Assembly (NCBI GenBank): GCA_963758335.1
Contig: CAVWVF010000006.1
Coordinates: 1,054,001-1,118,000 of the forward strand
Reading direction: 5' to 3'
DNA: 64,000 nt
DNA from: Roseiarcus sp963758335
GTDB taxonomy: Bacteria > Pseudomonadota > Alphaproteobacteria > Rhizobiales > Beijerinckiaceae
In this document: one piece after another, positions 9,633-17,752 of the stretch
How positions within the stretch are numbered: position 1 is the stretch's first letter
Layout: every line of letters starts with the position of its first letter
Program-made: the position numbers and the translations under genes
Notes under the pieces: generated by a model
The model's input: the letters and a program-made list of their open reading frames with translations, nothing else
Databases searched by the model: none
What the model was told of the DNA's origin: nothing

Positions 9633-10237
9633 GAGGTTGTTCTCCTGCTTTTTCGCGTGCCCCCACCCCCGGTGCGGGGGCGCTGACGTTGCCGACGATC
9701 GCCTGCCCGCCCTCGGCGACGTGGACGTGCTGGACGGTCATCTTTTGCTCGCCGCCGCTTCTGTATCGCTTGAGCGCCTCGACTTGAGCCGCGAACGTCC
9801 TCGCGAGCTTGTTGCGCCAAACGTCTGGCGAACGTCATTGTCGCGTTGTGGACGGCGGCCATCTGGGCGGCGAGCATTGCCTCAATCTGATCGCGCGGCT
9901 CGATCCCTTTGACAACCGAGAGCATGAAATTCGCGCCGCTCTCCGAGACGGTGGCGTCCTTGCTCGCCAACGTGGCGAGCTGGCCGATCAGACCGTTGTA
10001 GAAGTCGAAGTCGGTTGTTCCGATCGCCTGCATGAGGGCGACGGTGCCAGTTGGCGGGTCGGCATGGTCTGCGCTGATCTCGGCTGAGTTCTTTCGCGTC
10101 ACGGTCACCTTGAGGCGCGGGCCTTCCTTCGCCTTCGCCGCCCAGTACGCCTCGAGTGCCTTGGCTTCTACCGGCGTCGGCTTGTACTGCGGCTTCTCGG
10201 TGTCGCCAGCGTGTTTGCTCTGCGTCGTCTCTTTCAT
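9508..10237 (-). pseudogene. Conserved island protein of unknown function, internally deleted and frameshifted
   Basis: The N-terminal part from MKETTQSKHAGDTEKPQ contains MQAIGTTDFDFYNGLIGQLA and VKGIEPRDQIEAMLAAQMAA, a family found next to the HGGxSTG protein in Rhizobiales islands. After TFARRLAQ the family sequence NKLARTFAAQVEALKRYRSG continues in another frame, ending in MTVQHVHVAEGGQAIVGNVS. About 15-20 residues and the frame were lost at about 9800-9820. No function is known for the family. Confidence 0.6.
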
Positions 10238-10567
10238 AGGGTTTCGAGCTGCTCCTCGCGCCGCCCGCGTCAGCTCAGGGACGCGGGTATGCCCTGGCAC
10301 CATCACGCGCCCCCGTGCCGCGCCCATGCGTCGAGATAGACAGGCGGAACGCGATCCGACGCGAGGCCGGCGCGTTCCTCGCTAGCGTCGGCGTCCGACA
10401 ATTAGCCGGGGCCTCCGCATTCTTGTTTCCCTCTCCATCCCATTTTGGGCGTAACTGGCGTAACTCCGGGGTTTTTGGGCATAACCGGGACGTAAGGGTT
10501 ACGCCATCGCTGGACGTAACCGCCGAATGTTCACCACCGTTGCAGGGCGACGGCTCTGGGACGCGCC
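10238..10567. other. Spacer without recognised gene inside the integrative element
   Basis: No supported reading frame. The direct strings GGCGTAACTCCGG and GGACGTAAGGGTTACGCC around 10450-10510 form a short run of GTAAC/GTTAC-containing units, nothing more. Confidence 0.35.
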
Positions 10568-10810
10568 TCACCACCGGCGCGGCCAAAAGAAAGCGCATAT
10601 GCGCCGCCACTCATCCTGACTCCGGTATCGCTCGAGCGCCACGATGTTGGCCGAGCGAAACCAGCGACTCTCCCCACGCCATGGCGCAGTGGTTAAGACG
10701 CGCCGGTCTTCATACGACAAGGTGAACTGACGTCTCCACGCCTCGTCATCAGAAGACGAGGAGCCGCGGATCATGGCTATGCGGACGGCCTCCTTCCTAT
10801 CCACATACAT
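10568..10810 (-). CDS. Small hypothetical protein (80 aa) of the integrative element
   Basis: Starts MYVDRKEAVRIAMIRGS and ends in an aromatic-rich tail (ESRWFRSANIVALERYRSQD, then EWRRICAFFWPRRW). The tail pattern 'FRS.NIVALERYR' recurs in small island proteins I cannot name. It is the first gene after the 112-bp operator-like region, transcribed leftwards. Function unknown. Confidence 0.45.
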   Translation of the reverse strand: MYVDRKEAVRIAMIRGSSSSDDEAWRRQFTLSYEDRRVLTTAPWRGESRWFRSANIVALERYRSQDEWRRICAFFWPRRW

Positions 10811-10922
10811 ATTATAGAGAAGTAACAAGAGAGAAGTAACAAGAAGAGAAGAGGGACAGGTGATCGCCAGTGAAACAGTTTCGCCCAAAACTGTTTCACC
10901 CGTGAAACAGTTTCCCGGCGGC
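10811..10922 (-). promoter_or_regulatory. Array of GAAAC-N-GTTTC palindromes plus tandem AGAGAAGTAACAAG
   Basis: Three imperfect copies of the 11-bp palindrome GAAACAGTTTC stand at 10872-10882, 10887-10897 (as AAAACTGTTTC) and 10904-10914, with starts 15 and 17 bp apart. Next to them AGAGAAGTAACAAG is repeated twice in tandem (about 10816-10845). The stretch separates the winged-helix gene (stop at 10923) from the 80-aa gene. It looks like an operator, possibly for the winged-helix protein encoded just upstream; that link is inference. Confidence 0.5.
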
Positions 10923-11321
10923 TCACGTCCACAGCAGCGTGACGAGTGGGCTTCTCCCCCGGCCCCGCCGGTCCACGGCAACCAGTCCGGCGGACTCCAG
11001 TTGGCGCAGAGCGCGCAGCTTGGCGAGGCGGCTTACGCCGACCTTCTGAAGGGCCGCGTTGGCCAATGGGACTCGGCTTTTATGCGTCCGAAACGCCTGG
11101 TGGGCGAGCTCGACCAGCACCGCCATAGGCGCATTCCCCAGTCGCCCAGCAGCCGCCAGCGTCCGCTCGTAGGGCAGCTTCACGAAGGCTTCGGGCCTCG
11201 CCGAGCGCAACCGCTTTCTCGGTTGTAATTGCTCCCGCGCCTTCGCTATGGCGGCGGCGCTCTCGGGCGTGAGCCTGTAGGCGTCGATGTCGAACGCGTC
11301 GTCGTCGGTTCTTTTGGCCAT
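10923..11321 (-). CDS. Winged-helix DNA-binding protein of the integrative element
   Basis: 132 residues from MAKRTDDDAFDIDAY. The C-terminal half (VELAHQAFRTHKSRVPLANA, VGVSRLAKLRALRQLESAGL, VAVDRRGRGRSPLVTLLW) is a classic winged helix: recognition helix then a basic beta-wing. A MarR/RepA-C-like regulator or replication accessory is plausible. Its ATG overlaps the polymerase stop (TGATG), so it is translationally coupled. An array of three palindromes directly follows it, and autoregulation is possible. Confidence 0.6.
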   Translation of the reverse strand: MAKRTDDDAFDIDAYRLTPESAAAIAKAREQLQPRKRLRSARPEAFVKLPYERTLAAAGRLGNAPMAVLVELAHQAFRTHKSRVPLANAALQKVGVSRLAKLRALRQLESAGLVAVDRRGRGRSPLVTLLWT

Positions 11322-13060
11322 CAAGCGGCCTCCACGGAGGCCCTCGACGCCGACTGACGGTCGGCGATCAGGCGGGTGACGCGATCCCACATGACGGCCC
11401 CGCGCGGGTCCATGTACCTCTCCGGGTATCTGACAACATGCGCGTCTGTGCCAAGCTCGAAGCCGTCGAGCACGATCCGTGACGCCTCGGCCATGCAGGC
11501 ACGCATCGCGGCGACGTCGGAGTCCAGGCGATCTAGCGGTGCGCAGATCATCACGGCGTCGTGCACCGGCGCGCAGACCTCGATCCTGCGCTCGGTCGCC
11601 AGGCAGCAGGCCAGGCGCAGCATTTCGGCGCCGTTGGCCTGCACCGGAAAATCCCGCAAGCTGCGTGGGTTGGCGTTCTCGTCGACATGCACGTGCCAGC
11701 CGAACACTGTGCGCAGAGACCCGTGCAGCATAGCGCAGTCGAGAGCGGCGTCCGACCAGCGCCAGAACGCGCGGTAGGTCTCACGGTGCGCGCGCAGCAG
11801 ATCCCGGGCGACGATCAGCGGCTGGCCTATCCGCAGCGCCAGGCTCGGCGCTTCCATCCCATAGGCGACGCCGAGCACGCACGCCTTGAAAAGTTCGCGC
11901 TGCGACTTGTGCGTTTCCTTTGTGGCGTCGGGCGCGACGGCGCCGGCTTGCTTGGCGAACGCGAGATAGGGGTCGCCGGCGTGATAGGCCGCCTGCATGG
12001 CGAGATCGCCGGACAGCGCCGCGGCGATCCCGAACTCCTGCTGGGACCAATCGATGTAGGCGACGCCGTGGCCAGGCGGCGGCTTGATCAGTCCGCGGAG
12101 CCAGACCGACGGGCCGAAAATGAATTTCGTGTTGCTAGGCTGATTTCGGCCCGAGCTGCTCCGGAAGGCGGACAGGATCGTGCGGTTGCGACCGTCGCGG
12201 CCGACGGCCAGATCGTTGAGCCTCATGTCAGAGAGAGCGCTGCGCAGTTCGCGAAGAGGCGACACTGCGGGGTAGGACTTGGCAGCTTGCCGAAAAGCGT
12301 CGTCGCCCAGGCTCAGTCGGCCCGTCTCAGTCCGTTCCCACGGGATGCCCGACCGAATCAGATACTGCTCGAAACGATCCGTCTTGAACGTCCGCCCATC
12401 ATATACGCCGTAGTCGGAATCGATGTCGGCGATCAGCGCGTCCTGGATGCCACCCCAGTGCTCCCGCACCTGGCCGAGCGTGTCGACGTCGATCGGGACG
12501 CCGTTGTGCTCCATGGCGGCAGCCGCGGCCATATAGCGGCCTCGCAAAAGGGCGCGCGGGAGGTCGAGGCGCGGCAGCATGGCCGGCAACAGGCGCCCCA
12601 GAGCCTCAACGTCGCTTTCGCAATAATCGAGTATCCGTTTCCGCTCATCGTCCGACCACGGTCCGCCGCGCATTACCAGCGCGCGCATGTCCTCTTTTTC
12701 CGTCGCGCCGATGGCGTCTAGGCCGAAGAAAACCAGCGCGCCCAATAAGCCACTGCCAGCAGGCGTCGCGACGCCGTTAGTACGGTCCCGGAACTCTGTG
12801 AACAGGTCGAGGACGCGGGCCGGCACGGGCCAGTCGAGAGCGCGGTGGCAACCAAGCTCAGCGCTGGCGTAGTAAGCGACGAAAAGTGTGTCGGCTCCGG
12901 TAGGGTACGGCGGCTCCGGCTCGAACTGATCGCTCCAGAGCCGGACCGTGCGCCCAGCCCGCAACAGCCTAGCGACCAGGCAGGCCGGCCGCGGCCGCTC
13001 GCCGGGAGGCGCGACGAATTCGAAGTCGACCAGCACGATCTCCCGGAACGCGCCGAGCAT
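11321..13060 (-). CDS. Family-A DNA polymerase encoded by the integrative element
   Basis: A 579-residue Pol I-like enzyme without a 5' nuclease domain. The 3'-5' exonuclease part has DFE at 12-14 and YCESD at 146-150 (Exo I and III). Polymerase motif A is YIDWSQQEFGIAAALSGD (335-352, Asp337), the O-helix is RELFKACVLGVAYGM (388-402) and motif C is VHDAVMI (499-505). Motif C keeps the catalytic Asp501, but the usual following Glu is Ala. It likely synthesises element DNA during excision or replication. Start ATG directly follows the stop of the upstream 202-aa gene; it overlaps the next gene by one base. Confidence 0.85.
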   Translation of the reverse strand: MLGAFREIVLVDFEFVAPPGERPRPACLVARLLRAGRTVRLWSDQFEPEPPYPTGADTLFVAYYASAELGCHRALDWPVPARVLDLFTEFRDRTNGVATPAGSGLLGALVFFGLDAIGATEKEDMRALVMRGGPWSDDERKRILDYCESDVEALGRLLPAMLPRLDLPRALLRGRYMAAAAAMEHNGVPIDVDTLGQVREHWGGIQDALIADIDSDYGVYDGRTFKTDRFEQYLIRSGIPWERTETGRLSLGDDAFRQAAKSYPAVSPLRELRSALSDMRLNDLAVGRDGRNRTILSAFRSSSGRNQPSNTKFIFGPSVWLRGLIKPPPGHGVAYIDWSQQEFGIAAALSGDLAMQAAYHAGDPYLAFAKQAGAVAPDATKETHKSQRELFKACVLGVAYGMEAPSLALRIGQPLIVARDLLRAHRETYRAFWRWSDAALDCAMLHGSLRTVFGWHVHVDENANPRSLRDFPVQANGAEMLRLACCLATERRIEVCAPVHDAVMICAPLDRLDSDVAAMRACMAEASRIVLDGFELGTDAHVVRYPERYMDPRGAVMWDRVTRLIADRQSASRASVEAA

Positions 13061-13669
13061 TCAGGCCAGGCCGCGCAGCTTGGCGATTAAGGGGTGGTCG
13101 AGGCTGCAGATCAGTCGATCGCGGAAGCCGATCCTGATCAACTCCTGGAAGGTCGCCTCGGGCCATTCCGGCTCCGCGATAGTCGAGACAGCCTCATAAA
13201 TTTCATAGGCGCCGAGCGCCCGGTTCGCCTTGATGCGGATCCAAGCGCGCATCGCGCGTTCGGCCGCTTCCGCCGCCGAACGGTGCCATTCGATTATCCG
13301 TCCGTCCGGGCCGGGAAGCTTCACCGGCCAAAGGCGGACGACGCCCTGCCGATTGATCGCGGTGAACAAGGAGACGAAAACGCATTCGGCGGGCAGCTCC
13401 TTGGCCACGTCGGGGACGACGACGAAAAACTCCCGGTCCTCCTTCCATTCGATCGCCGCCAAAGTCTCCCGATACTCGGCTGCTGGGTGAACGCGGACAA
13501 AGTCTTGCGGGTTGGGGCGACCGACCGGAACAGTGGTCAAAAGCCTCTTGACGCCAGCGGTTTCGATAAACGACTGGTCGAGTTGCAGGGTCGCGAGGTC
13601 AAACGGGTCCGGCTTCGCGTCGGGGGCTTCGGTTGTCGGCTGGATGAGCTTTTTCATAGTGTCAGTCAT
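13061..13669 (-). CDS. Hypothetical protein (202 aa) in the polymerase operon
   Basis: The start MTDTMKKLIQPTTEAPDAKP overlaps the previous stop (ATGA). It contains LDQSFIETAGVKRLLTTVPV, HPAAEYRETLAAIEWKEDRE and VVRLWPVKLPGPDGRIIEWH, an alpha/beta globular protein with no recognised catalytic motif. It is conserved beside Pol A-like genes in alphaproteobacterial islands, so a replication accessory role is likely by association only. Confidence 0.6.
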   Translation of the reverse strand: MTDTMKKLIQPTTEAPDAKPDPFDLATLQLDQSFIETAGVKRLLTTVPVGRPNPQDFVRVHPAAEYRETLAAIEWKEDREFFVVVPDVAKELPAECVFVSLFTAINRQGVVRLWPVKLPGPDGRIIEWHRSAAEAAERAMRAWIRIKANRALGAYEIYEAVSTIAEPEWPEATFQELIRIGFRDRLICSLDHPLIAKLRGLA

Positions 13670-13896
13670 TTTCCAGTTGGTCCTTCTCGTAGCTTGAGGG
13701 TGAGCGATAGCGGAGGCCGATCATGGGCGGCCTCTGCGATGCCGATGGCGCGAAGCCGGCGACCTCGACCGCGCGAATCTCCCTGCATGTTTTCGACGCC
13801 GCGCGGACGCAGAGGCGCAACAAAAGGGCGCTGGATGGTTTGGTTTGTCGCCTGCCGCGCGTCGCTTTGCCGCGCGGCTCTTTTTTTGTCGGTCAC
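13666..13896 (-). CDS. Small basic protein (76 aa) in the polymerase operon
   Basis: A GTG start (reads TDKKRAARQSDARQATNQ) overlaps the stop of the HTH gene as GTGA, and its own stop overlaps the next start as ATGA. This double coupling is the main evidence that it is translated. Highly basic and probably disordered; no family recognised. Confidence 0.45.
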   Translation of the reverse strand: MTDKKRAARQSDARQATNQTIQRPFVAPLRPRGVENMQGDSRGRGRRLRAIGIAEAAHDRPPLSLTLKLREGPTGK

Positions 13897-14210
13897 GCGG
13901 TCTCTTCGAGCGCGCGCCGGCGGCCGGTCTGACCGGCGGGCGCGCCACGCGGCTTCAATGCCGGGGCGCGATCGGTCCTGGCGACTTGCTTCTCACTGCG
14001 TTCGAATGTCTCGGTGCGGACGGGAAGGCGTTCGCTGGCTTGTAACCAAGCGCGGAACCCCTCGACCGGGTAAAGAACTGACCGGCCGTCGCGCACGTAT
14101 GGCGGGCCTACGCCAGCCTGACGCTCGGCGCGCAATGTGCGCGTGCTTTTTCCGCGTTGCGCCGCAATCTCCTCCTCCGACAGATATCCGGCAAAGACGT
14201 CCTCGCTCAT
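13893..14210 (-). CDS. Helix-turn-helix protein (excisionase/AlpA-like)
   Basis: 105 residues starting MSEDVFAGYLSEEEIAAQRG, followed by KSTRTLRAERQAGVGPPYVR and DGRSVLYPVEGFRAWL. This is the MerR-type HTH_17 layout typical of excisionases and AlpA regulators of integrative elements. The C-terminal 45 residues are low-complexity and basic. It heads the polymerase operon and probably controls excision or early transcription. Confidence 0.65.
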   Translation of the reverse strand: MSEDVFAGYLSEEEIAAQRGKSTRTLRAERQAGVGPPYVRDGRSVLYPVEGFRAWLQASERLPVRTETFERSEKQVARTDRAPALKPRGAPAGQTGRRRALEETA

Positions 14211-14311
14211 GTAGCACCATCGGTTTGCTGCTGCGGTTTTGCGGCAGGCGATGGACGATGGAGGCACATCCGACGAGGCGAAATATACCCTGAAATAAAT
14301 CGCGAGCCTAT

Positions 14312-15124
14312 TCAGGGGCCGAGGCGTCGAGGGCATCGAGGGCTTGGGCCTTTGGCGCGAAGGGCTACGGCACGATAGCCTGATTTCCGAAGGCGGCGCG
14401 CCTCGGTTCGCGCATTCTCAAATGCCTTCGACCGGCGATTTTGCGGGTAATGATTGTCAAGGTCTGGGAACAGCGTGTCCTCGATATCGGAGCGTTTCGC
14501 TCCGGCGTCTTCGGCGTCTAAAATGCGAAGATAGAGAACGTATTTGTCCGATGTCTTGGCCGTCTTCGGGCTCACAAGTCCGGCCTTCTTGAGAGTAAGC
14601 TGATCCTCCTCGGCCAAATTCAGAATTGCATTGAACTGTTCGTCTAACGGCAATCTCAGATCGATTGCAAAACCCATCTCGAACCAAGAGAGCGCAAACT
14701 TTTAATTCTCCAAAATCGTTTCTTTGCTTAAATTCGCTCGCGAAGGTCGCACGAAACCCGACGCCCCGGCAGAATTATCGGACGGGAGGCGCTCGTACCT
14801 TAACGCGGGCGCGTCGATACACGCCGTCCGAAGGTCGCTAAATCTTGGAATGCGGCTGTTTTGTCGAGGATTCCACGGGTCCACGATCCCGAACTTATCC
14901 TGCATTTCCCGATAGTAAGGCCAGAATCTTCCCGTCCTCCGATCCCAGCCGATTCGACCGTCGGCCGTAATGAAAGCTTCTACTTTCTGCACCCAAAAAG
15001 CGCGGAATTCTTCGTTTCGACGAAGGAACTCCCACGCCCAGATCGACATAGCGGTTCCTCGCGGAGCAGGGTAATCCTGGGGGCGCAGCCAATCCGGAAC
15101 CCCCCATTGGGACGCAATGCTCAT
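14312..15124 (-). pseudogene. DUF6499/DUF2285-like regulator split by one in-frame stop
   Basis: The first 140 codons (VPDWLRPQDYPAPRGTAMSI, WAWEFLRRNEEFRAFW) match the DUF6499 regulator-like domain. After a single TAA at 14702-14704 the same frame continues as FALSWFEMGFAIDLRLPLDE, LNLAEEDQLTL and FPDLDNHYPQNRRSKAFENA, the DUF2285-like second half. Removing the stop gives one ~270-residue protein, the normal architecture. Internal re-start at 14677 (MGFAIDLRL) may still give the C-terminal domain. Its start overlaps the integrase stop. Confidence 0.6.
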
Positions 15125-16485
15125 TCGCAGAGACGCTTCGAAATCGGGACTACGTTGCTCGCGCCCTTCCCGGCCCCAGCGATAGCATTGCCAATCCGCG
15201 CCGCCGCCTCGCGCAATGGATCATCGCTTAAATGCGCGTATCTCTGAGTTGTCCGCGACTGGGTGTGACCCAATAACCTGCCGATTACTTGAAGTGATAA
15301 GCCGCCACCGGCACCAATACTTGCGAACGTATGCCTCAAATCATAGGCGCGAGCGTCCGTCAGTGCGACGGGCAGGACAACCTTTCGCCGCGCGGCCTCG
15401 GCTCGGCAGGTTTGGACCGTCGCGCCCTCGCCAAGGTCCGCGACCAGTCCCGCGACCTTCTCGTCTTTCGACTGGCGCCACAACTCGACCGACGCCCGGT
15501 CCGTGACGGCGTCCCATGCGGTGCGAATTTGCTTGAGCGCGGTTCCCTTTTTTTGTCCGGGAAATACGAACTGGACGCCTTCGGGCTTCTTGGCCCTGAT
15601 CTGCTCGACGAACTCCGTCGCGGCCGGAGACAGCGGAACGCGGTGTCGCCGGCGCTGCTTGGTGTGCGCGGAGGGCTTGTCCCAATAACCGGGCTCGGCG
15701 AATTCGCTCCACCTTGCGCGCATCGCCTCGCCCGGTCTGCATCCGGTCAGCATCATTAGGCGGAGGCAATTCGAGGCCGAAGTCTCGCCATAGGCCGTCA
15801 GCGCGTCGGTCAGGGCGACGATTTCGGCCGCCGAGAAGAAGCGCTCCTTGCCTTCCTCTTGATTGCGCACGACGCCCCGGCATGGGTTGCCCTGCGCGGC
15901 GTTCCGCCACGGCGCGTTGTCGCCCGCCCGCGGGAGCAGGGAGAGGCTGAACATCTTCGACACGACGGCGAGCACGCGGTTCGCCCGGGTCGGGCCGCGG
16001 GCGCTGATCTTCTTGTGCAGCGCGACGATGTCGCCGTGGTGGATGTCGACGACCTTTCGGCTTCCGAGTTCTGGCAGGATGTCGTTGACGATCATCGCCC
16101 AGTCGTTGACCTGCGACGACTTCGCCTTTCGTGGCAGATGCTCGGCGCGGTACCGCTCGGCGAGGTCCTTGACGGTCGGGGCCTCGCGGGCCTCGCGGCG
16201 GTCGCTCGCCGGGTCCTCGCCGCGGTCGATTCTCCGGCGCAGATCCCTGGCCTCGTCGCGCGCGGCCTTCGCCGACCAATCGGGGAAGGCGCCGACAGTG
16301 AGCCGGCGCTCTACGCCGCCCGCTCGGTAATTGACAAAGAAAGAGCGGGCGCCCTTGGGGTGCTTCGCGGTCGGCGCGAAGATGCGAAGGCCGAAGCCCG
16401 TGACCTCATCATCCCATAGCGTGATTGTGCCCTTGGCGGGCGCTGGCGTCGTCTTGACGGCGCGTTCATCGATGCGTATCGACAT
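15121..16485 (-). CDS. int: Tyrosine integrase of the integrative element
   Basis: 454 residues. An N-terminal arm-binding domain of the DUF4102 type (TLWDDEVTGFGLRI, SFFVNYRAGGVERRLTVGAF) is followed by a core-binding SAM-like region and the catalytic domain. Catalytic residues are Arg250 (LTGCRPGEAM), Arg384/His385 (YDLRHTFAS), His407 (LLGHTQS) and the Tyr416 nucleophile (TTQRYAHL). Residues about 330-375 form an insertion between the strands and the HxxR box. Such integrases commonly target tRNA anticodon or T-arm sites, and a tRNA-Cys fragment lies 220 bp upstream. Confidence 0.9.
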   Translation of the reverse strand: MSIRIDERAVKTTPAPAKGTITLWDDEVTGFGLRIFAPTAKHPKGARSFFVNYRAGGVERRLTVGAFPDWSAKAARDEARDLRRRIDRGEDPASDRREAREAPTVKDLAERYRAEHLPRKAKSSQVNDWAMIVNDILPELGSRKVVDIHHGDIVALHKKISARGPTRANRVLAVVSKMFSLSLLPRAGDNAPWRNAAQGNPCRGVVRNQEEGKERFFSAAEIVALTDALTAYGETSASNCLRLMMLTGCRPGEAMRARWSEFAEPGYWDKPSAHTKQRRRHRVPLSPAATEFVEQIRAKKPEGVQFVFPGQKKGTALKQIRTAWDAVTDRASVELWRQSKDEKVAGLVADLGEGATVQTCRAEAARRKVVLPVALTDARAYDLRHTFASIGAGGGLSLQVIGRLLGHTQSRTTQRYAHLSDDPLREAAARIGNAIAGAGKGASNVVPISKRLCE

Positions 16486-16707
16486 TGAAGGATTTTCGCT
16501 CCTTTGTTCCAGGGCGCTCGGAATTCGGGTGTGGCCCGTCAGTCTGAGTCAGAGAATCGTCAGCGTCGCGCGTTGCCGAATACCTGTCACAATATGTCGC
16601 GAACGTCCGAGGTCTGCAAGGGCCTGCCGTTGTTTTCCAAGGGTTTAGTCCCGTGTTTTAGCGAATTGGCTAAAAATCAAGGGGTTAAAGAAACCTTGAA
16701 AAGGCGA

Positions 16708-16751
16708 CTGCAAATCCTTGCACCCCGGTTCGATTCCGGGCGAGGCCTCCA
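16708..16751 (+). other. 3' fragment of tRNA-Cys (attachment-site remnant)
   Basis: CTGCAAA (anticodon GCA in the loop), then TCCTT, a full T-arm with GGTTCGATTCC and the 3' end GGCCTCCA, are intact. Upstream, no acceptor 5' strand or D-arm can be folded and the 5' half of the anticodon stem is mismatched (GGCGA against TCCTT). This is what remains when an element integrates within an anticodon loop: the rebuilt tRNA would stand at the far end of the element. That end was not found in the window. Confidence 0.65.
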
Positions 16752-16799
16752 ATCTACTTTTTCGCGGGCGGCCTTCGTCCGCGCGGCGGGGCAACCGAT

Positions 16800-17471
16800 A
16801 TGGCGAACACCTCTTCGGCCGAGGCGCAGCGGGCACGGCGCCTCGCCATGGTGAACTGTCAATTGCGCACCGGCGACGTCGTCGACCAGGAAGTGCTCGC
16901 CGCCTTCCTCGCTACGCCGCGAGAGGCGTTCGTCGCGCCGGCCTTCGTCGAGCTCGCCTATCTCGATCGTGACGCGCCGGCCCTCGGGGCGAAAAGCCGG
17001 CGGTTACTGCCTCCGTTGACTCTCGCGCGCATGCTGCAGGCTGCCGCCGTCAAGGCGGGCGATAGGGCGCTCGACGTCGGCGGCGGATCGGGATACGGCG
17101 CGGCGATTTTGGCGGCCATGGGCGCCAAGGTCGTTTTGCTCGAGTCGGATTCGGGCGCAGCCGCCGCCGCACGCGAGTTGTTGTCCAGCCGGGAGAACGT
17201 GACAGTGGCGCACGGGCCTCTCGATTCTGGCGCCCAGAGGCTAGGGCCGTTCGACCTGATCGTCGTCGAGGGCGCGTTCCGGGTTCCTCCGGACGCGCTG
17301 CTCGCACTTCTGGCCGACGGCGGGCGCCTAGTCGGCATCGACGCGATCATGGGCGCGTCGCAGGCCGCGCTGTACGAAAGAAGAGGTGAGGGGGTGAGCC
17401 GGCGCGCCTTGTTCGAGACGACCGCCGGTACCTTGGATGGCTTTCAGCCCGGCGAAAGCTTCGCCTTCTAA
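16800..17471 (+). CDS. pcm: Protein-L-isoaspartate O-methyltransferase
   Basis: 223 residues. Repairs isoaspartyl residues using S-adenosylmethionine. The motif LDVGGGSGYGAAILAAMG binds SAM, and the N-terminal MVNCQLRTGDVVDQEVLAAF is the usual family start. The PIMT fold is complete. It precedes tolC and popZ as in many Hyphomicrobiales, where this PIMT-like protein is linked to the envelope operon. Start MANTSSAEA lies 48 bp after the tRNA fragment. Confidence 0.85.
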   Translation: MANTSSAEAQRARRLAMVNCQLRTGDVVDQEVLAAFLATPREAFVAPAFVELAYLDRDAPALGAKSRRLLPPLTLARMLQAAAVKAGDRALDVGGGSGYGAAILAAMGAKVVLLESDSGAAAAARELLSSRENVTVAHGPLDSGAQRLGPFDLIVVEGAFRVPPDALLALLADGGRLVGIDAIMGASQAALYERRGEGVSRRALFETTAGTLDGFQPGESFAF

Positions 17472-17752
17472 ACCGCCTGGATTGGGCCTCGCAGCGGCGA
17501 GGTGTCGCATGTTTGCGACGGTTCGGCAAAAAAACGGCCCTTTTGCGTCCCGGCGAGCAGTCCCGATGGCGCCGGCGTTTTCGCGGATTATGCGGATTAT
17601 TATGAGGCTTCCGCACTGTTTCCCGCAGGGCGGAGAGGGGGCGGTCAACTCGCGGTCGACTTCCCGATGCTCTGTTGTCCCTATGCTTTTTGTGGCGGAC
17701 GTGCCACTTAAGCGGCGGCGAGGGCATCCTTGTCATGGACGGTGAGGCGGAA

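Larger units (their letters stand above)
9393..16707 (-). mobile_element. Integrative element with tyrosine integrase and own DNA polymerase
   Basis: All genes lie on the minus strand: integrase (16485) next to a tRNA-Cys 3' fragment, a DUF6499-type regulator, then an overlapping operon (HTH, 76-aa, 202-aa, family-A polymerase, winged-helix), an 80-aa protein, and two proteins usual in Rhizobiales islands. No capsid, terminase, relaxase or partition gene was recognised, so it is not an ordinary prophage or conjugative element. The right end is set by the tRNA fragment; the left end is uncertain. Confidence 0.6.
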
